From Mesorhabditis belari (Eukaryota; Nematoda; Chromadorea; Rhabditida; Rhabditidae), in contig CAUEEP010000742.1 in assembly GCA_958450365.1 (NCBI GenBank), positions 2,524,501 through 2,588,500 of the forward strand: 64,000 bases of DNA, in the 5' to 3' direction. The notes under the pieces were generated by a model, which was not told the DNA's origin, did not search any database, and was given only the letters and a program-made list of their open reading frames with translations. A program made the position numbers and the translations under genes. This document shows positions 33,912 through 47,130 of the stretch, in pieces; within the stretch, counting starts at the first letter, position 1, and every line of letters begins with the position of its first letter.

Positions 33912-36900
33912 ATGTTCTCAAGGAAAATCTCTGCGGTGCAATCGTTTGAGCCTTCGTCATCGTCAAAATTTTCGCCCTCATCAACGACAACGCACACGAT
34001 GAGTGAACAAATTTTCGTCCTAATGGAAGTCTTCAAAAGGTTTGTGGAAGGGGAAATTGTTAAATGCACCCTTTCTGGCAAGAAATTCTTCGTTTTTTTT
34101 CCTTTTTTTTTCACCAGAAAAGGTGCATTTACAACTGTCGAGAGCACAAAAAAAAGCATTGATTTGAAATTGAAACAAAGTTTAAATAGAGATTTTGAAA
34201 ATTAGACAAAACTAGACACATTTTCCCGTCATTGAGCAAAGAGAAATGCAAGTTGTTCTCCAATATTTCATTAGGGGATTTTTTTGAAAATCATTTCTTA
34301 TCGCCTTTTCCTCAAAAATGTGATAACGGGCTTTTGGGATTGACGGAAAAATCGAGAAAATTTTCTCTTTTTCTTGAAACTTTCAAAATTTTATAGTTGA
34401 ACTTTTATTTTTATTAGTAAATTGACATTTTATTGTGTAACTTTAAGCTTGTAACTTGTAACTTTAAGCTAAACTTTAAGCTAAACTTTAAGCTAAACTT
34501 TAAGCTAAACTTTAAGCTAAACTTTAAGCTAAAACATAAACTCATCCTTTTAGCTCATTTAATTTCTCATTTCTCATTTCTCTTTTTCAATCATTTTGTT
34601 TCTATGAGAAAAGAAAGAATTGAATTTTCGAAAAACGGATTGTCAAATTATCAATATTAGGCTTTTAAAAAGATTCAATTGAGTTTTCTTTATTAATGAA
34701 TTTTCTTTTTGAGGTGCGATCCAGTCTCGACCAGACGAAGCGCTGAAGTTTGTCGTCGTTGGCGCCAAGTGATCGCGAGCGGAACGGGAAACGAAACAAA
34801 TCAGTCTCAAGGTCAAAACAACAACAATAACAATAAACAAGTAAGATATCAATGTATAAATCTAATATTTAAAATTCTTTTTTAGATGCATGACGATCGT
34901 CGGCTTCGCATTGCACATTTTGGCCGAATCTATGTCACCGATCGGAAGCGGTGAGTTGAATAAATTGAAATAGATAATTTTATAGTATAATCTTATGTAT
35001 ATTTAATTCCCCTTTTTAACTTATAGAATAATCCTGGAGCGTTTACGGACGAAAATCGAGGTCCAAGAGGAAGCTGAAATAGCGAATACGAGGATGCGAC
35101 ACGGGATTCAGGTTAAATTTTCAAAATTTTTCAACTCTTTAATTGAATAGCTTATGAATATACTTTATTTTTCATTTTTAGCCTGGTTTTTCAATGTCAA
35201 ACAGTAAAAATGGCTCGTTGAAAGTTCTCCAAATGCAACCCCCATCACAAATGGATTCGGTAGGTTTTCTTTTAATAGATCTTGAAATTGTTGTTGTTAG
35301 TTATGCTAAAAAGCTTTATTACGAATTTACAAGTACGCTTGTAAGTACAAGTACATACATTATTTTCCCATAAGCCATAAAGTTTCGACTTTCTCCTTTT
35401 CTTTCAGGTTTATGTGGACGAACGAGTGGCGGACAGCTCACAGCGCACGAGTTGGGCTTTTTCGTGGAACATTCGACCATGGATTGATGAGTATGATATA
35501 CAAGAGGTTTGTTCAGAAGCTTTGTCCTTGTTAAAAATGTCTTTTTTAAAATTCAGGTCGTTTTTCATAACTTTTGCGCTTTTCTTGAGCGAGAGATCAC
35601 TGAAATGGCTGACCCAACACCGATTCAATCGACGAGTCGCGAGGCTTTACTGACGCAATCGCATGGTAGCAGTGCATACTTGGTAAGCTTTAAAAAGAAA
35701 AAAAGATTAGATCGATCTTGTCATAAGCTTATTTCGCTTGTCATGAGCTTATTTCGTGAATTGAAATATGGCAACAGACGGGCTAATTTTAGAATTTTTC
35801 AAAATTACTATAACAGCTTTTGTGATTGACATTTTCCTCTTTTTTTTTTTCAATTTCGTTTCGGTCTGTGTTTGATAAGAGAAAATGAATGAGGAAATTG
35901 AAAAGTAAAGAAAAAAAAACAAGGAAAAGAAAGTTCAACTATTCAAGATATTTTTTCGATTTCAAAATGCAATCTGAATTTTTCTTAGCACACTCCTTCC
36001 TACTCACCAGGCAATTCTCCATCACATAATGGTGTCATCGGCACTCAACCGTCCACACCAATGAATCAGCCGCAACAAGAGATCCGTGATGTGAACACTC
36101 TACCAGATGTGAATATTTGGAATGGAGAAACGATGGAGGTGAGGGGAAATATAGCATTTGTTTCCATTTTCATTTTCATTTCCATTTCCAGGAACTCCTA
36201 AACCTTTCGTCGGGTCGAATCGAGCGTCTAGCGCAAGTGCTTTCGGCGATCAATCCACTTCATCTTGTAATCAAAGTGAGCATATTATATACAAAATTTT
36301 CTATACTAATATCAAATATTCTTCACTCGTTTCACTCAAATTTCTATAGGACACAACGCGACGGATGCGTCGACCGATTCGAATCGTTTTCTTTGCTATC
36401 AAATTGTAAGTAATAAAATGATTTATTTAATAGAATCTTTTGATATTAATAATCAAATTTAGACTACGAAACAATCTACGGCGGTTAACACTCGAGAATC
36501 TAACGGGCAATGAAACAGTCGAGTTGGCGAAATGGCTGAGTTTAGGCGGATTGGAGAAACTCGTCATTAAACAACCGGTGAGCTGAATGGCTGAATATCT
36601 TTTTAAAATAAAAAGCCTTTATTTTCAGTCATCACATACAGCTTTCACTGTTAACGAGCAACTCTTGTTCAAATGGTTACGTTTACCAGAAACTCGCCGA
36701 ACAAAGATCAACATTGAATTTCATGGTTGCCGTGAGTTGACTGCTGAGGGTTTAGCAAAGTTTATTAAGGTGAGAGTCTTGAAATTTCCCTTCATTCTTA
36801 CATTATTACACTTTAGGCCTGGCAATTGACTCCCGAGATTTGCGAGTTTGAAACGATCAAAATCGATTGCGCCACTCTGCAACCGGTCGAGTTTCTCGCT

Positions 36901-37553
36901 GTCGTCAGCAAAAAGGTTTGAAAAGTCGATTATTGTAATGAGGCTACAGTATAAATAAAAGTTTTTCAAACTGATTTTTAGCCAAACGAGCGCCTCTCAT
37001 CAACGCTTTTCGAAGAATTTTCTCTACGAGCCGCCCTCAATCACCGAAAAATGATTTTCCAACATGAGCGCAATGGTGCAGTCATCAAATTTTCAGCTGA
37101 TCAGAAGTGAGTTCAATACGAAATTTCTAGAAGATCATCGAGTAAAAAACAACTAAAATTTCCTTTGCAGAATGATGACTCTACAATGTGTTCGGACTCA
37201 AGTCACTCAGCCGATGATCAGTCGACGCTCAGCGCCACTCATTCAGGTACAAAACAAAAACTAGACTTGCTTCTATTCTTGGATCAGAACTCGAAACCGT
37301 GCCTTCCAAAGCCAAGAACTCCTAAACCAGTGGACCTGATTAAGCTTACAATTCTTGTGCAATTGTAAAGATTATGCTTAATTATCAAACTTTTTCATTC
37401 CAGACGCTCGAGCATCGTCATCAGGCTCGTCTCGGCGCTCATGATGGGAAGGGATCGTTGGCGAATCTTTTGTCAACCGGTGATGTGGGCGGACTAGTGA
37501 AATCCCTGTTCGCTAGTCCTGAGTCGAGAAAACGAGTCACGCAGATTGCATAA
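33912..37553 (+). CDS. Probable F-box protein (about 567 aa, 16 exons)
   Basis: Starting at ATG 33912 (an in-frame ATG at 33999 is an alternative), the first two exons join across 34040-34713 to give SEQIFVLMEVFKRCDPVSTR followed by AEVCRRWRQVIASG. This resembles an F-box, especially the VCRRWR end, so the protein probably recruits substrates to an SCF ubiquitin ligase. A disordered Ser/Pro/Gln-rich region follows (HTPSYSPGNSPSHN). The C-terminal half has leucine-rich, repeat-like segments such as LRNNLRRLTLENLTGNETVE and GLEKLVIKQP, plus LANLLSTGDVGGLVKSLF. It ends at TAA 37551-37553. Later junctions are clean GT-AG with preserved frame. The F-box call is moderate because the usual LPxE start is missing. 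Confidence 0.68.
34440..34535. repeat. 12-bp tandem repeat (aaactttaagct)
   Basis: About seven copies of a 12-bp unit lie in the first intron of the probable F-box gene. Confidence 0.92.
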
Positions 37554-37819
37554 ATGGTTTGAAAATTGAGAAATTGTATATAGGTTTATGAAAATTTGTG
37601 TTACATCTATCGAAAGATCCAAATTTTATGTTCCACTAAATTTTTCTTGTAAAAACATTTGTAAATACTTTTTCTTCTCTTCTCTTTTCTTTTCTTTTTT
37701 AAGAGTTTTATCATCACCGGTGGGTTCGATTTTCTTTGGAAAATTTCATAGAAATTGTCAAAAAATTCGGTCAAAAATTGGATGTACAGTTTTTAAATAA
37801 TAAATGTTTATTTGAATAT

Positions 37820-38265
37820 TTACATATTTGCAAACGTACCCTTTCTGCCGCACTGAAATCTTTGCAAAAAAAAATAGAAAGTGACGAAAGCTGATGAAAG
37901 CGCTCTGCGTGGTGGGCAGATCATCTTGTGCTTAAGACTCTTCTCATCCACACCATGTGCCATCTCAAGCGCACACATCAGTTCGTTAAAGCTAGCCCAC
38001 AAATTCACACGGACCTATGGAAATATCAGTATTCTTTTACCTTTGGTGTCAAACACTTTCACTATGAGAAGCTTGGTCAGATAAGCCAAGAGCTGGATCA
38101 GAACTGATCGTGAAATGATGAGCGAAGCGTGACCAGTTTTTCGAGAAAATGCCAAGGAAATGAAAGAAACGATCAACAACTACTCACCAATCCATACCAT
38201 TTGAAGCTTTTCTTCAGGATATCTACATATGCTCTCGAGTTTTTCAAGTGCAAAAAACATGCAGG
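37820..38265 (-). pseudogene. Possible decayed minus-strand gene fragment
   Basis: Minus-strand segments read VRVNLWASFNELMCALEMAH and then GVDEKSLKHKMICPPRRALS (38017-37820), LIQLLAYLTKLLIVKVFD (about 38110-38055) and KNSRAYVDILKKSFKWYGL (about 38240-38190). Each is bordered by plausible splice signals, but the phases do not join. It could be a degenerate gene cut off by the adjacent satellite array, or a gene whose exons I have misplaced. The family is not recognised. Confidence 0.3.
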
Positions 38266-38269
38266 TCCA

Positions 38270-39510
38270 GCGTCGACTTTGAGATTTTAGGACTTGCTAG
38301 CTCCGACATTCAGTGCGAGGAATATCCAAACAGTTCATGTTGATCTCAATGAATTGGGAATCACTGGAGTCAACGCACTTAATGTAGAGAAGATTCAGGT
38401 ACCTTTGTTTAGCTATCAATTTTGAAGTTTTAGGACTTGCTAGATTCAACATTCAGGACAAGGAATATCCAAACAGTTTGTGTGGTACTCGATGAATTGG
38501 AAATCACTGGAGTGAATACATATAAAGCCAAGAAGATCGCTTCGTTTAGCTATCACTTCTGAAGTTTTAGGACTTGCTAGATTTAACATTCAGGGCAAAG
38601 GAATATCCAAATAGTTTGTGCTGATGTCAATGAATTGGGAATCACTGGGGTGAATACACATCAAGTGAAGAAGATTTTGAGCATATAAGCCTAGCGTCAA
38701 TTTTGAAGTTTTAGGACTTGCTAGATTAAACATTCAGGGCCGGGAATATCCAAACAGTTTGTGTTAATGCCAATAAATTGGGAATCACTGGAGTGATTAC
38801 ACGTGACGTGAAGAAGATTTGAGCATCTAAACTTAGCGTCAATCTTGTGGTTTTAAATTTTAGAACTTGATAGTATTAACATTCAGGGCAAGAAATATCC
38901 AAACAGTTTGTATCATACACGATGAATTGGAAATCACTGGAATGAACGCATTAATGTAAAGAAAATTTTGAGCCTCTAAGCCTAGCGTCAATTTTGAAGT
39001 TTTAGGGCTTGCTAGATTAAGCATTCTGGGCAAGGAAAATCCAAATAGTTTGTGTTGATCTCAATGAATTGGGAATCACTGGAGTGAATACACATAAAGT
39101 GAAGAAGATTTTGAGTATCTAAGCCTAGCGTCAATTTTGGAGTTTTAGGTCTGGCTAGATTTAACATTTAGGGCATGGAATATGTAAATTGTTTGTATCG
39201 TACTCGTTGACTTGGGAATCACTGGAGTGAATACACATAATGTAAAGAAGATTTAAGCATTTTTGGTTAGCTATCAAGTTAGAAGTATTAGGACTTGCTA
39301 GATTTAACATTCTGGGCACGGAATATTGAAACAGTCTATTTTGATCTCAATGAACTGGGAATCACTGAACGCACTTAATGTAAAGAAGATACAAGCATCC
39401 AAGCTTAGTGTGAATTTTTTTGAAGTTTTAGGACGTGGTCAATTTAACATGCAGAACACGGAATATCCAGAGAGTTTGTATCGTACTCGATGATTTAGGG
39501 TTCACTAAAT
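38270..39510 (-). repeat. 143-bp satellite, array 1 (reverse orientation, about 9 units)
   Basis: Tandem units contain gttttaggacttgctagatt, then gaatatccaaacagtttg and gaattgggaatcactggagt. Taking the orientation with tttggatattcc...cctaaaac as forward, this array is reverse. Copies are diverged by roughly 10-20% by eye. No coding capacity is conserved between units. Confidence 0.95.
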
Positions 39511-40079
39511 TTTCTCCCAAATGTCATTATCTAAAAATAATTTTTTGATAGATTTTAAAAAACTGGCTTAAATGTGGGCCATTTTCAAGTAAGAGTGTCA
39601 AATTTTGGTCAATTTTTTCAGCATTTGGAATCAGTTTTAGAAGTCCAACGAGTTCATTTTGCAAAAGCTCGTTGACGACTCGAATGTGTAACTTTTGGAA
39701 TTTTGGAAATTTGAGAAAATATTGGTTTTGATTGAGATTTGGTCCTTGATTGAGATTTCCAATCGATTCGCCGATTCCAAAAATCACGCGGTACAAATTT
39801 TTTTCCCAAAATCTCATTTGGGAACGTTTGCCAGACAAAAAAGACTTTCAAGTCTTTGAAAAAGCTTCAGTTTTTCAAAGTTTTTGGACCTTTCTAGGAG
39901 TTCTTCCCTTTTTTGTTCAGCTCTTCGCCACTTCCTGTTTCCAAGTGCCCAGAGTACACCACGAGGAGGCGGCTAAACTTTGAACTCCGCCACCTAACAT
40001 TGGGATCCGAGGTCCACGTCCGGTCCTTGGCGATGGCACCGATTCCCGTCGAAAGAATGCTCAGCTTTCTAGGGTGCGT
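39511..40079. other. Unique spacer between oppositely oriented satellite arrays
   Basis: This 570-bp non-satellite island has protein-like open frames on both strands. The plus frame includes ELRHLTLGSEVHVRSLAMAP and IPVERMLSFLGC, faintly like the leucine-rich associated regions of nematode F-box proteins. The minus frame includes HIRVVNELLQNELVGLLKLI. It may be a captured gene fragment. No start, splice structure or family could be established. Confidence 0.35.
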
Positions 40080-41950
40080 GGGATCTTCTTCACGTTATGT
40101 GTATTCACTCCAGTGATTCCCAGTTCATTGAACTCAAAACAAATTGTTCCGATATTCCGTGCCCCGAATGTTTAATCAAAATTGACGATGGGCTTAGATG
40201 CTCCAAATCTTCTTCACTTGATCTGTATTTACTCTAGTGATTCCCAAGTCAACGAGTACGATACAAGCTGTTTAGATATTCCCAGCCCTGAATGTTAAAT
40301 CTAGCAAGTCCTAAAACTTCAAAATTGACGATGGGCTTAGATGCTCCAAATCTTCGTCACTTTATGTGTATTCATTCCAGTGATTCCCAATTCACCGAGA
40401 AGGGCATAAACGATTTGGATATTCCCTGCCTTGGATTTTAAAATTAGCAAGTCCTAAAACTTCAAAATTGCTAGTCAAGCTTAGATGCTCGTATCTTCTT
40501 TACACTAAGTGGTTCCTTCACTCCGGTGATTCCCAATTTATTGGGATCAACACAAATTGTTTGGATATTCTCTGCCCTGCATGTTTAATCTAGCAAGTCC
40601 TAAAACTTTAAAATTGACGTTAGGCTTAGAGGCTCAAAATCTTCTTTACATTAATGCGTCCATTCCAGTGATTTCCAATTCATCGAGTACCATACAAACT
40701 ATTTGGATATTTCTTGCCCTGAATGTTAATACTATCAAGTCCTAAAACCTAAAACCTCAAAATTGACGATAGGCTTAGATGCTCCAAATCTTCTTCAAGT
40801 TATGTGTATTAACTCTCGTGATTCCCAATTCACCGAGAACGGCATAAACCATTTGGATATTCCTTGCCCTGTGTGTTAAATCTAGCAAGTCCTAAAACTC
40901 AGATTTGATAGCTAGAAAAAGCTGCCTAAATCTTCTTCACGTTTTGTGTGTTCACTCTAGTGATTGCCAATTCATCGAGTATCATACAAACTATTTGAAT
41001 ATTTCTTGTCCTGAATGTTGAATCTAGCAAGTCCTAAAACTTCAAAATTGACGCTAGGCTTAGAGGCTCAAAAGCTTCTTTACATTAATGCGTTCATTCC
41101 AGTGATTTCCAATTCATCGTGTACGTTACAAACTGTTTGGATATTTCTTGCCCTGAATGTTAGTACTATCAAGTCCTAAAACCTAAAACCACAAGATTGA
41201 CGCTAAGTTTAGACCCAAATCTTCTTCACGTTATGTGTATTCACTCCGGTGATTCCCAATTTATTGGAATCAACACAAACTGTTTGGATATTCTCTGCCC
41301 TGAATGTTAAATCTAACGAGTCTTAAAACTTCAAAATTGACGCTAGGCTTAGATGCTCAAAAACTTCTTCACTTGATGTGTATTCACCCCAGTGATTACC
41401 AATTCATTGACATCAACACAAATTATTTGGATATTCCATGCCCTGAATGTTTAATCTAGCAAGTCCTAAAACTCCAAAATTGATAGACAAACAAAGCTGC
41501 CTAAATCTTCTTCACTTTATGTGTATTCACCCCAGTGATTCCCAATTCTATGAGATTAAAATAAACTGTTTGGATATTCCAGGCCCTGAATGTTTAATCT
41601 AGCAAGTCCTAAAACCTCAGAATTGATACCTAAGCTTAGATACTCGTATCTTCTTTACATTAAGTGCGTTCACCCCAGTGATTCCCAATTCATTGAGATC
41701 AACACAAACTGTTTGGATATTCCATGCCCTGGATGCCAAATCTAGCAAGTCCTAAAACTTCAAAATTGCTAGCCAAGCTTAGATGCTCGTATCTTCTTTG
41801 CATTAAGTGCGTTCACTCCAGTGATTCCCAGTTCATTGAGATCAAAACAAACTATTTGGATATTCCTTGCCCTGAATGTTTAATCTAACAAGTCCTGAGC
41901 CTTAAAAATTGATAGCTAAACTAATAATAAGATGCTTAAATCTTCACATG
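40080..41950 (+). repeat. 143-bp satellite, array 2 (forward orientation, about 13 units)
   Basis: Successive tttggatatt landmarks at 41283, 41426, 41569, 41712 and 41855 are spaced exactly 143 bp apart. The unit runs through ccctgaatgtttaatctagc, aagtcctaaaac, cttcttcac and gtgattcccaattcat. The array is inverted relative to array 1. Confidence 0.97.
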
Positions 41951-43225
41951 TTGTGAAAACCAATCAGCAAATCTGTTGTGAAAACCAATCCTTATGTGAG
42001 TGTTTGATATTTTCTTCATTCAAAAAAAAGCCGCTTGTCTACAAGTTTTATTCACGAATTCCACGTTAAATTCAATTCAAACGATTTCACTCACAAAATG
42101 GTACAGAATGGAATATTTCATATTGTCAATACATGCGCAAAAAAAATTGTGATGAAGGCAAAATTGGATAAGGTAAAGTGTTCACCCGATTCGACTAATT
42201 GAGTTAGAATTGTACTGGAATTCTGTTTTTTTTTTCAACTAAGAGCCACGGAAATGCCGGAATAATACTAATTACACATGAATAAAAAGAAAAAGATAAA
42301 AGGCACATTAATTGCAGCAATTGGGGGAATTTCCAAATCTCAAACTTTTGTTTGTTTTTTTAAATCAGGAAACCCGGGGAGTTTGTTTTTTTTGAATCTA
42401 CATGGGTAATGATTTCGGTGATCTACTGATAAGCCCAAAATCAATAGTCAACTCAAATAGGATTGACTTTTGAGTACATAGAAAGTACATAGAAAGTACA
42501 TAGAAGTGACAGTGAAAGTGATTGAGAGTGACAGAGATTTTCCAAACCTTTTTTTTTATTTGACCAGATCTAGCCTAAACTGGGTTTAGCTCTAGCTTCA
42601 TTGGAAAATCCCTGACTGACTGGCGAAAGTAATCGTGGGTACAATAGAGCAGGAAATCTGCAATAGAGCAAATTTAAAGTCGAGCAAATTATTCAGCAAT
42701 TGATATGAAAGATTTTTTTTGTGTTCTGAGGCAAAAAGGGAAAGTCTTGAAGCTTCAATTTTGAAGAAGAATTTAGAAATTGTAATAATTCTAAAGCTTC
42801 TAGAAAAATTGTAATAATTGTAATAATTCTTGAAGCTTCTAAAAAGAATTTAAAATAAAAAAAGATAAATAAAAAAAAATACAATCACGTAAAAGCAATA
42901 TATTCAAATTTTTTGCAAAAATTTCTCTACAAATCTAAATTCGAAAATTCTACCGAGATCCCTAACTTGATAATGGCTGATGAAGATATGAAGGTTCATA
43001 TCTGATGAAGATATGAAGATATGAAGGGTTTAGAGAAAGAAATCTAGAAGGAAATCATCGAATACACCAATTCTACATAGAAATCTGTTCAAATTCTACT
43101 ATCAATACTAATGAAGCTAATTGGATACACGCAAAGAAAACCGTGACTAATAAAGGACTCAAAGAAATTCATTTAATCAATCCATCAATCCATCAATCCA
43201 TCAATCCATCAATCCATCAATGCAT
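41951..43225. other. Intergenic region, simple repeats only
   Basis: AT-rich DNA with gaaagtacata repeats at about 42475-42510, attgtaataatt repeats at about 42780-42830 and an (aatccatc)n microsatellite at about 43165-43215, next to the stop codon of the F-box gene. No coding exon was found. Confidence 0.5.
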
Positions 43226-46194
43226 TTAAGCAAACAACCATCGATAGTTCTGCACGATGGTGATCATCTGTGCAGTTTTTGGATTCTCCGGTTGGACGAG
43301 TTGAGACTCCGAAGCTCTATAGCGTCTACGACATCGTGGTGAAGTGCGTAAATCTGAAAAAAATCGATTTTGTCAAGATCTGATCGAAAGATTGAAAGTC
43401 TCAAGTTGAATTAACGAAAACTTACTTGATAAAAACGTTTCATAGAGAGCATGAGTGTCATTTGGATTCAATTTACACGTTTCCCCATTCACAAAAAGTC
43501 GACGCCAATTGAAAATCTTTCGATAAGTAAGCGTGGCAATCGGCGAGTCGAACTAAAATCAGATTCAGATAGAAATTCAGATAGAAATTTATTTCATCAA
43601 TTTATTTGATTAATTTCTTTGATCAATTTATTTAATCAATTTTTCAATCCACCGAAACTCACCAATCTATCGTAGGCAGCCATATATTCATCAACTGTGA
43701 TCAAATCGCAATTGCCTAATCCTTGCAATATCAATGCCAACGATGGAGTGGGCGATGTGACTTGGAAACAAACGGAAACCTCATTGTTCAATGTCACGAT
43801 TTGACTCAAGCGCTTCCAACAATCACTAAAATAAAAGCTATATCATTTCAGACTTTTTAACTAAAACTAACCCTTCAGCAAGACCGGGCACCCAATTTTG
43901 TGTACGTTTCCAATCATCGTAACTCAGATGAGACTCGAATTTCTTGAGATTCGTTGGTGGCAAGATTGAACGCTCAGCCATTCGACTCACAAAGAATGGA
44001 GAACAGCCGTGAAGGGTCAGATTCTTGGGAAGCCACGTCTGAAAATAGGCGTTTACTTGACCGTTTACTTTACTTAATCTCTTCTCCAAACTGTTCAAGG
44101 TTTGAATAAAAAGACACCGAGATTCCCGTTTAAACTTTCTATTGCTCAACAGACAATATTTATTCAAGCCTAAAAAGTCTAATAGTGAATCCCAGTTATC
44201 GGTTAGCTGAGTACTCGTTTACCCCTTCTTTCCCCTTCTTTCCCCTTCCGCCCTTGGGGGAGTGGGCTGGGCAAACAAATTGATCTCTCAAAAGCGGCCT
44301 TTCGAGTGGATCCTCTTCCTCAATTCTCATCAAAAAGGTCAACTTTCGTTTATCAATCGGTTTGCCTTTGAATTGGCAATGTACATATCATTTGTAATGT
44401 ACAAATCATTTGCCCCAAAGCCCTAGATCAATTTAGAATCAAATGAGCTCACTTGTTCTGTGTTTGAGAAACCAGTTGAACATCGGAGAAAAGAGATATT
44501 CTTGGTGGATGAAGTTGAGATAATATTGAGCAAAAGATCAGTGACATCCGAGTCACCCACGGTCATTGTTTCCACCTCGATCATCTCATTCAACCAGGGT
44601 AAAGCATTCAACCAAGTTTGAGTCTGAACGATTACAATAGTTGATGATTTAAAGTGTAAATTACTTAAGTGAACCGAATTTAAACCAAATCCCTTTCAGA
44701 TAAAGCTCAATGAAAGTATTCTTCAGTTTACCTGTCTCAACTTGGTGATCGTCAACGCACGCACCTCATGCAAGAAGGGTTCCAGGATTCGGTGAGCCAG
44801 AGCCAACTAGAAAAGAGAATTTTTATCAAATTGGATATCAGTCTACTATTCTAGAAGTTTGAAAGTTAAATAAATGCAAAAATTAAAAAAAAATAAAAAT
44901 CTACCTCTGTCTCATGGACTTTCATCAACTCGCGCCCATTGAGTCCAATTCGAACGATCGAATCGCTTTCAGTGCCCTAAAAAGATGATTGAAGATTTCT
45001 ATATTGTTTAGCAATTATTTTAGATATAAAACCCACTTGTAACTCAAGCGATTTCAACTGAAAATACAATTGCCCAGGTCGAATTGTTGTCGCTGCCAAC
45101 AGATCGGAAAGTGTCTGAAAACCTCGTTTGTTTTTTTCAAAATCCCCTTGACCCAATTGATTCATCATTTTTTTTTTCATTTTCCTTTCCAAAATCAGCT
45201 GATCGAGTGGGGGAAAACAACAGGGAAACCGAGATCAGAGGAATCAATGAGACACCTTTTCTTTCCTTCGTAAACACTTGGCAACATTGTTTTTAAAAGA
45301 AAAAACAAGCCAATATAACGATTTGAATGATTTAGCCCTTACAGAAGAAAAAGTCAAACAATTCACAAGCAAAAAAATAGCTGTTTTCCTTCATTTTCTG
45401 CATTCTATTCAAACTTGAATCTCTCTATGCTCAAAATCTTCTTCACTTTATGTGTATTCACCCCAGTGATTCCCAATTCATTGACATCAACACAAATTAT
45501 TTGGATATTCCATGCCCTGAATGTTTAATCTAGCAAGTCCTAAAACTTCAAAATTGACGATGGGCTTAGATGCTCAAAATCTTCTTCACTTTATGTGTAT
45601 TCACCCCAGTGATTCCCAATTCATCAAGTACAACACAAATTATTTGGATATTCCCTGCCCTGAATGTTTAATCTAGCAAGTCCTAAAACCTCAGAATTGA
45701 TAGACAAACAAAGCTGCCTAAATCTTCTGCACTTTATGTGTATTCACCCCAGTGATTCCCAATTCATCGAGTACAACACAAATTATTTGGTATCCCATTT
45801 TGGGTTTCGCCCCCGAATTTACCCAGTGTTTCCCAATTCATTGAGATCAACACAAACTATTTGGATATTCCTAGCCCTGAAAAATTGTAGAACAATACTT
45901 TCCCCCTTTTTGCTTATGCTTTCAAATTTTATCGCCAAAAATCTTCTCCAAAAAACAATTTGGCGCTTTTTGACAGTTTTGTTGACTTGTTGACAACGAA
46001 ATTTTTGTGCGTATTGCAGCTTTTGCAAAAGTAATAAACCACAAAATTCTATTTTCAAGCATCAAAAGCTCTATTTTAACAAGTATAAAGATATTTCTGA
46101 TTTCTCAACTACTCACCGAATCCTCAGCATTTGCCACATAGTCCAAAATCTTTGACCACAACTCGAGTGGTAAATTCGGTAAATTGGTGCCCAT
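43226..46194 (-). CDS. F-box protein (about 353 aa, nine exons)
   Basis: Exon 1 (46194-46117) encodes MGTNLPNLPLELWSKILDYV, a clear F-box start (LPxELWxKIL). Exon 2 begins TLSDLLAATTIRPGQLYFQL. Further exons give GTESDSIVRIGLNGRELMKV, LALAHRILEPFLHEVRALTI, a 57-residue segment starting TQTWLNALPWLNEM, then TWLPKNLTLHGCSPFFVSRM, DCWKRLSQIVTLNNEVSVCF and FDSPIATLTYRKIFNWRRLF. The last exon ends YRWLFA at 43226. The order (F-box, leucine-rich associated region, divergent tail) matches the large nematode F-box families that act as SCF substrate adaptors. Intron 1 is about 1 kb and contains a satellite array; the other introns are short. The substrate cannot be inferred. Confidence 0.85.
45428..45880 (+). 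repeat. 143-bp satellite, array 3 (forward, about 3 units, intronic)
   Basis: Three forward-oriented units lie inside intron 1 of the minus-strand F-box gene, antisense to its transcription. The last unit is interrupted near 45790-45830 by divergent sequence. Confidence 0.95.
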
Positions 46195-46867
46195 CTTGTG
46201 TGGCTGAAAAGTTCTATATAAAGTAAAATAGAAAATTTAAAGTTGTTGAAAAAAAAATCGTCATTTAAAATCATAAAAAAAACAGAATTTTGGTTTAAAG
46301 TTTAAAATTCTAAAAGACTATAAAGCTTGACACAAAATTTGTGATTGAAAATGAAATTTGAAGAAGTTTTTAAAGCTAGACAACCTCAAGAAGAACGGCT
46401 TATCAGTGAAATGTCAAAAAAATTTTAGGATCGGATAAAAACTGTCAAAAATTGAATCGCTTGCCCCTTTTTTGCGTTTTTGATCCAGGAAAAGACAAAA
46501 AAAGGGCCTAAAAAAGGTTTTTTTAGGCCAAAGACGCCTGTCTGGGGAACTTATCAAAGAGAAAAAGAAGTGAACTCTTTTCTTTTAGCTCTTTGTAAGT
46601 TCTTGACTTTTTTTTTTCAGGTCCACTCATTTGGTGATCGTTCCCCCCTCACTCAGCCGATCAGCCTGGCACGCACTGTTGCCAAACTCATCCCCCTTTT
46701 TCTCATTTTTTTTGCACACTTCTCTTTTCCTCTCTTCCTCTTTTCCCTCCCGACTCCCGGGTGGAGATCGAACGCAACATTTTGTGTTGCGAGACAAGAT
46801 CAATGTCTGATCAAAACAGAACAAAGAAAAGGTGCCAAATACTTTTTGTGATTGATTTGTGATTGTG

Positions 46868-47130
46868 AGCAATCAGCAGCAATCAGCAGCAAGCAGCAGC
46901 AATCAGCAGCAATCAGCAGCAAGCAGCAGCAAGCAGCAGCAATCAGCAGCAATCAGCAGCAATCAGCAGCAAGCAGCAGCAAGCAGCAGCAATCAGCAGC
47001 AATCAGCAGCAAGCAGCAGCAAGCAGCAGCAAGCAGCAGCAATCAGCAGCAATCAGCAGCAAGCAGCAGCAATCAGCAGCAAGCAGCAGCAAGCAGCAGC
47101 AAGCAGCAGCAAGCAGCAAGCAAGCAAGAG
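46868..47130. repeat. cagcagcaa(t/g) minisatellite
   Basis: About 27 copies of the 10-bp unit cagcagcaa(t/g) occur, shifting to aagc repeats at the right end. All frames are open (Gln/Ser/Ala repeats), which reflects composition only. Confidence 0.93.

Noticed and set aside
38270..39510. CRISPR-like regularly spaced repeats
   Set aside because: The whole 143-bp unit is repeated with no unique spacers, and the genome is eukaryotic; it is a satellite.
39654..39983. Candidate gene on either strand in the satellite spacer
   Set aside because: No start, splice sites or recognised domain could be supported, so it is reported only as an island of interest.
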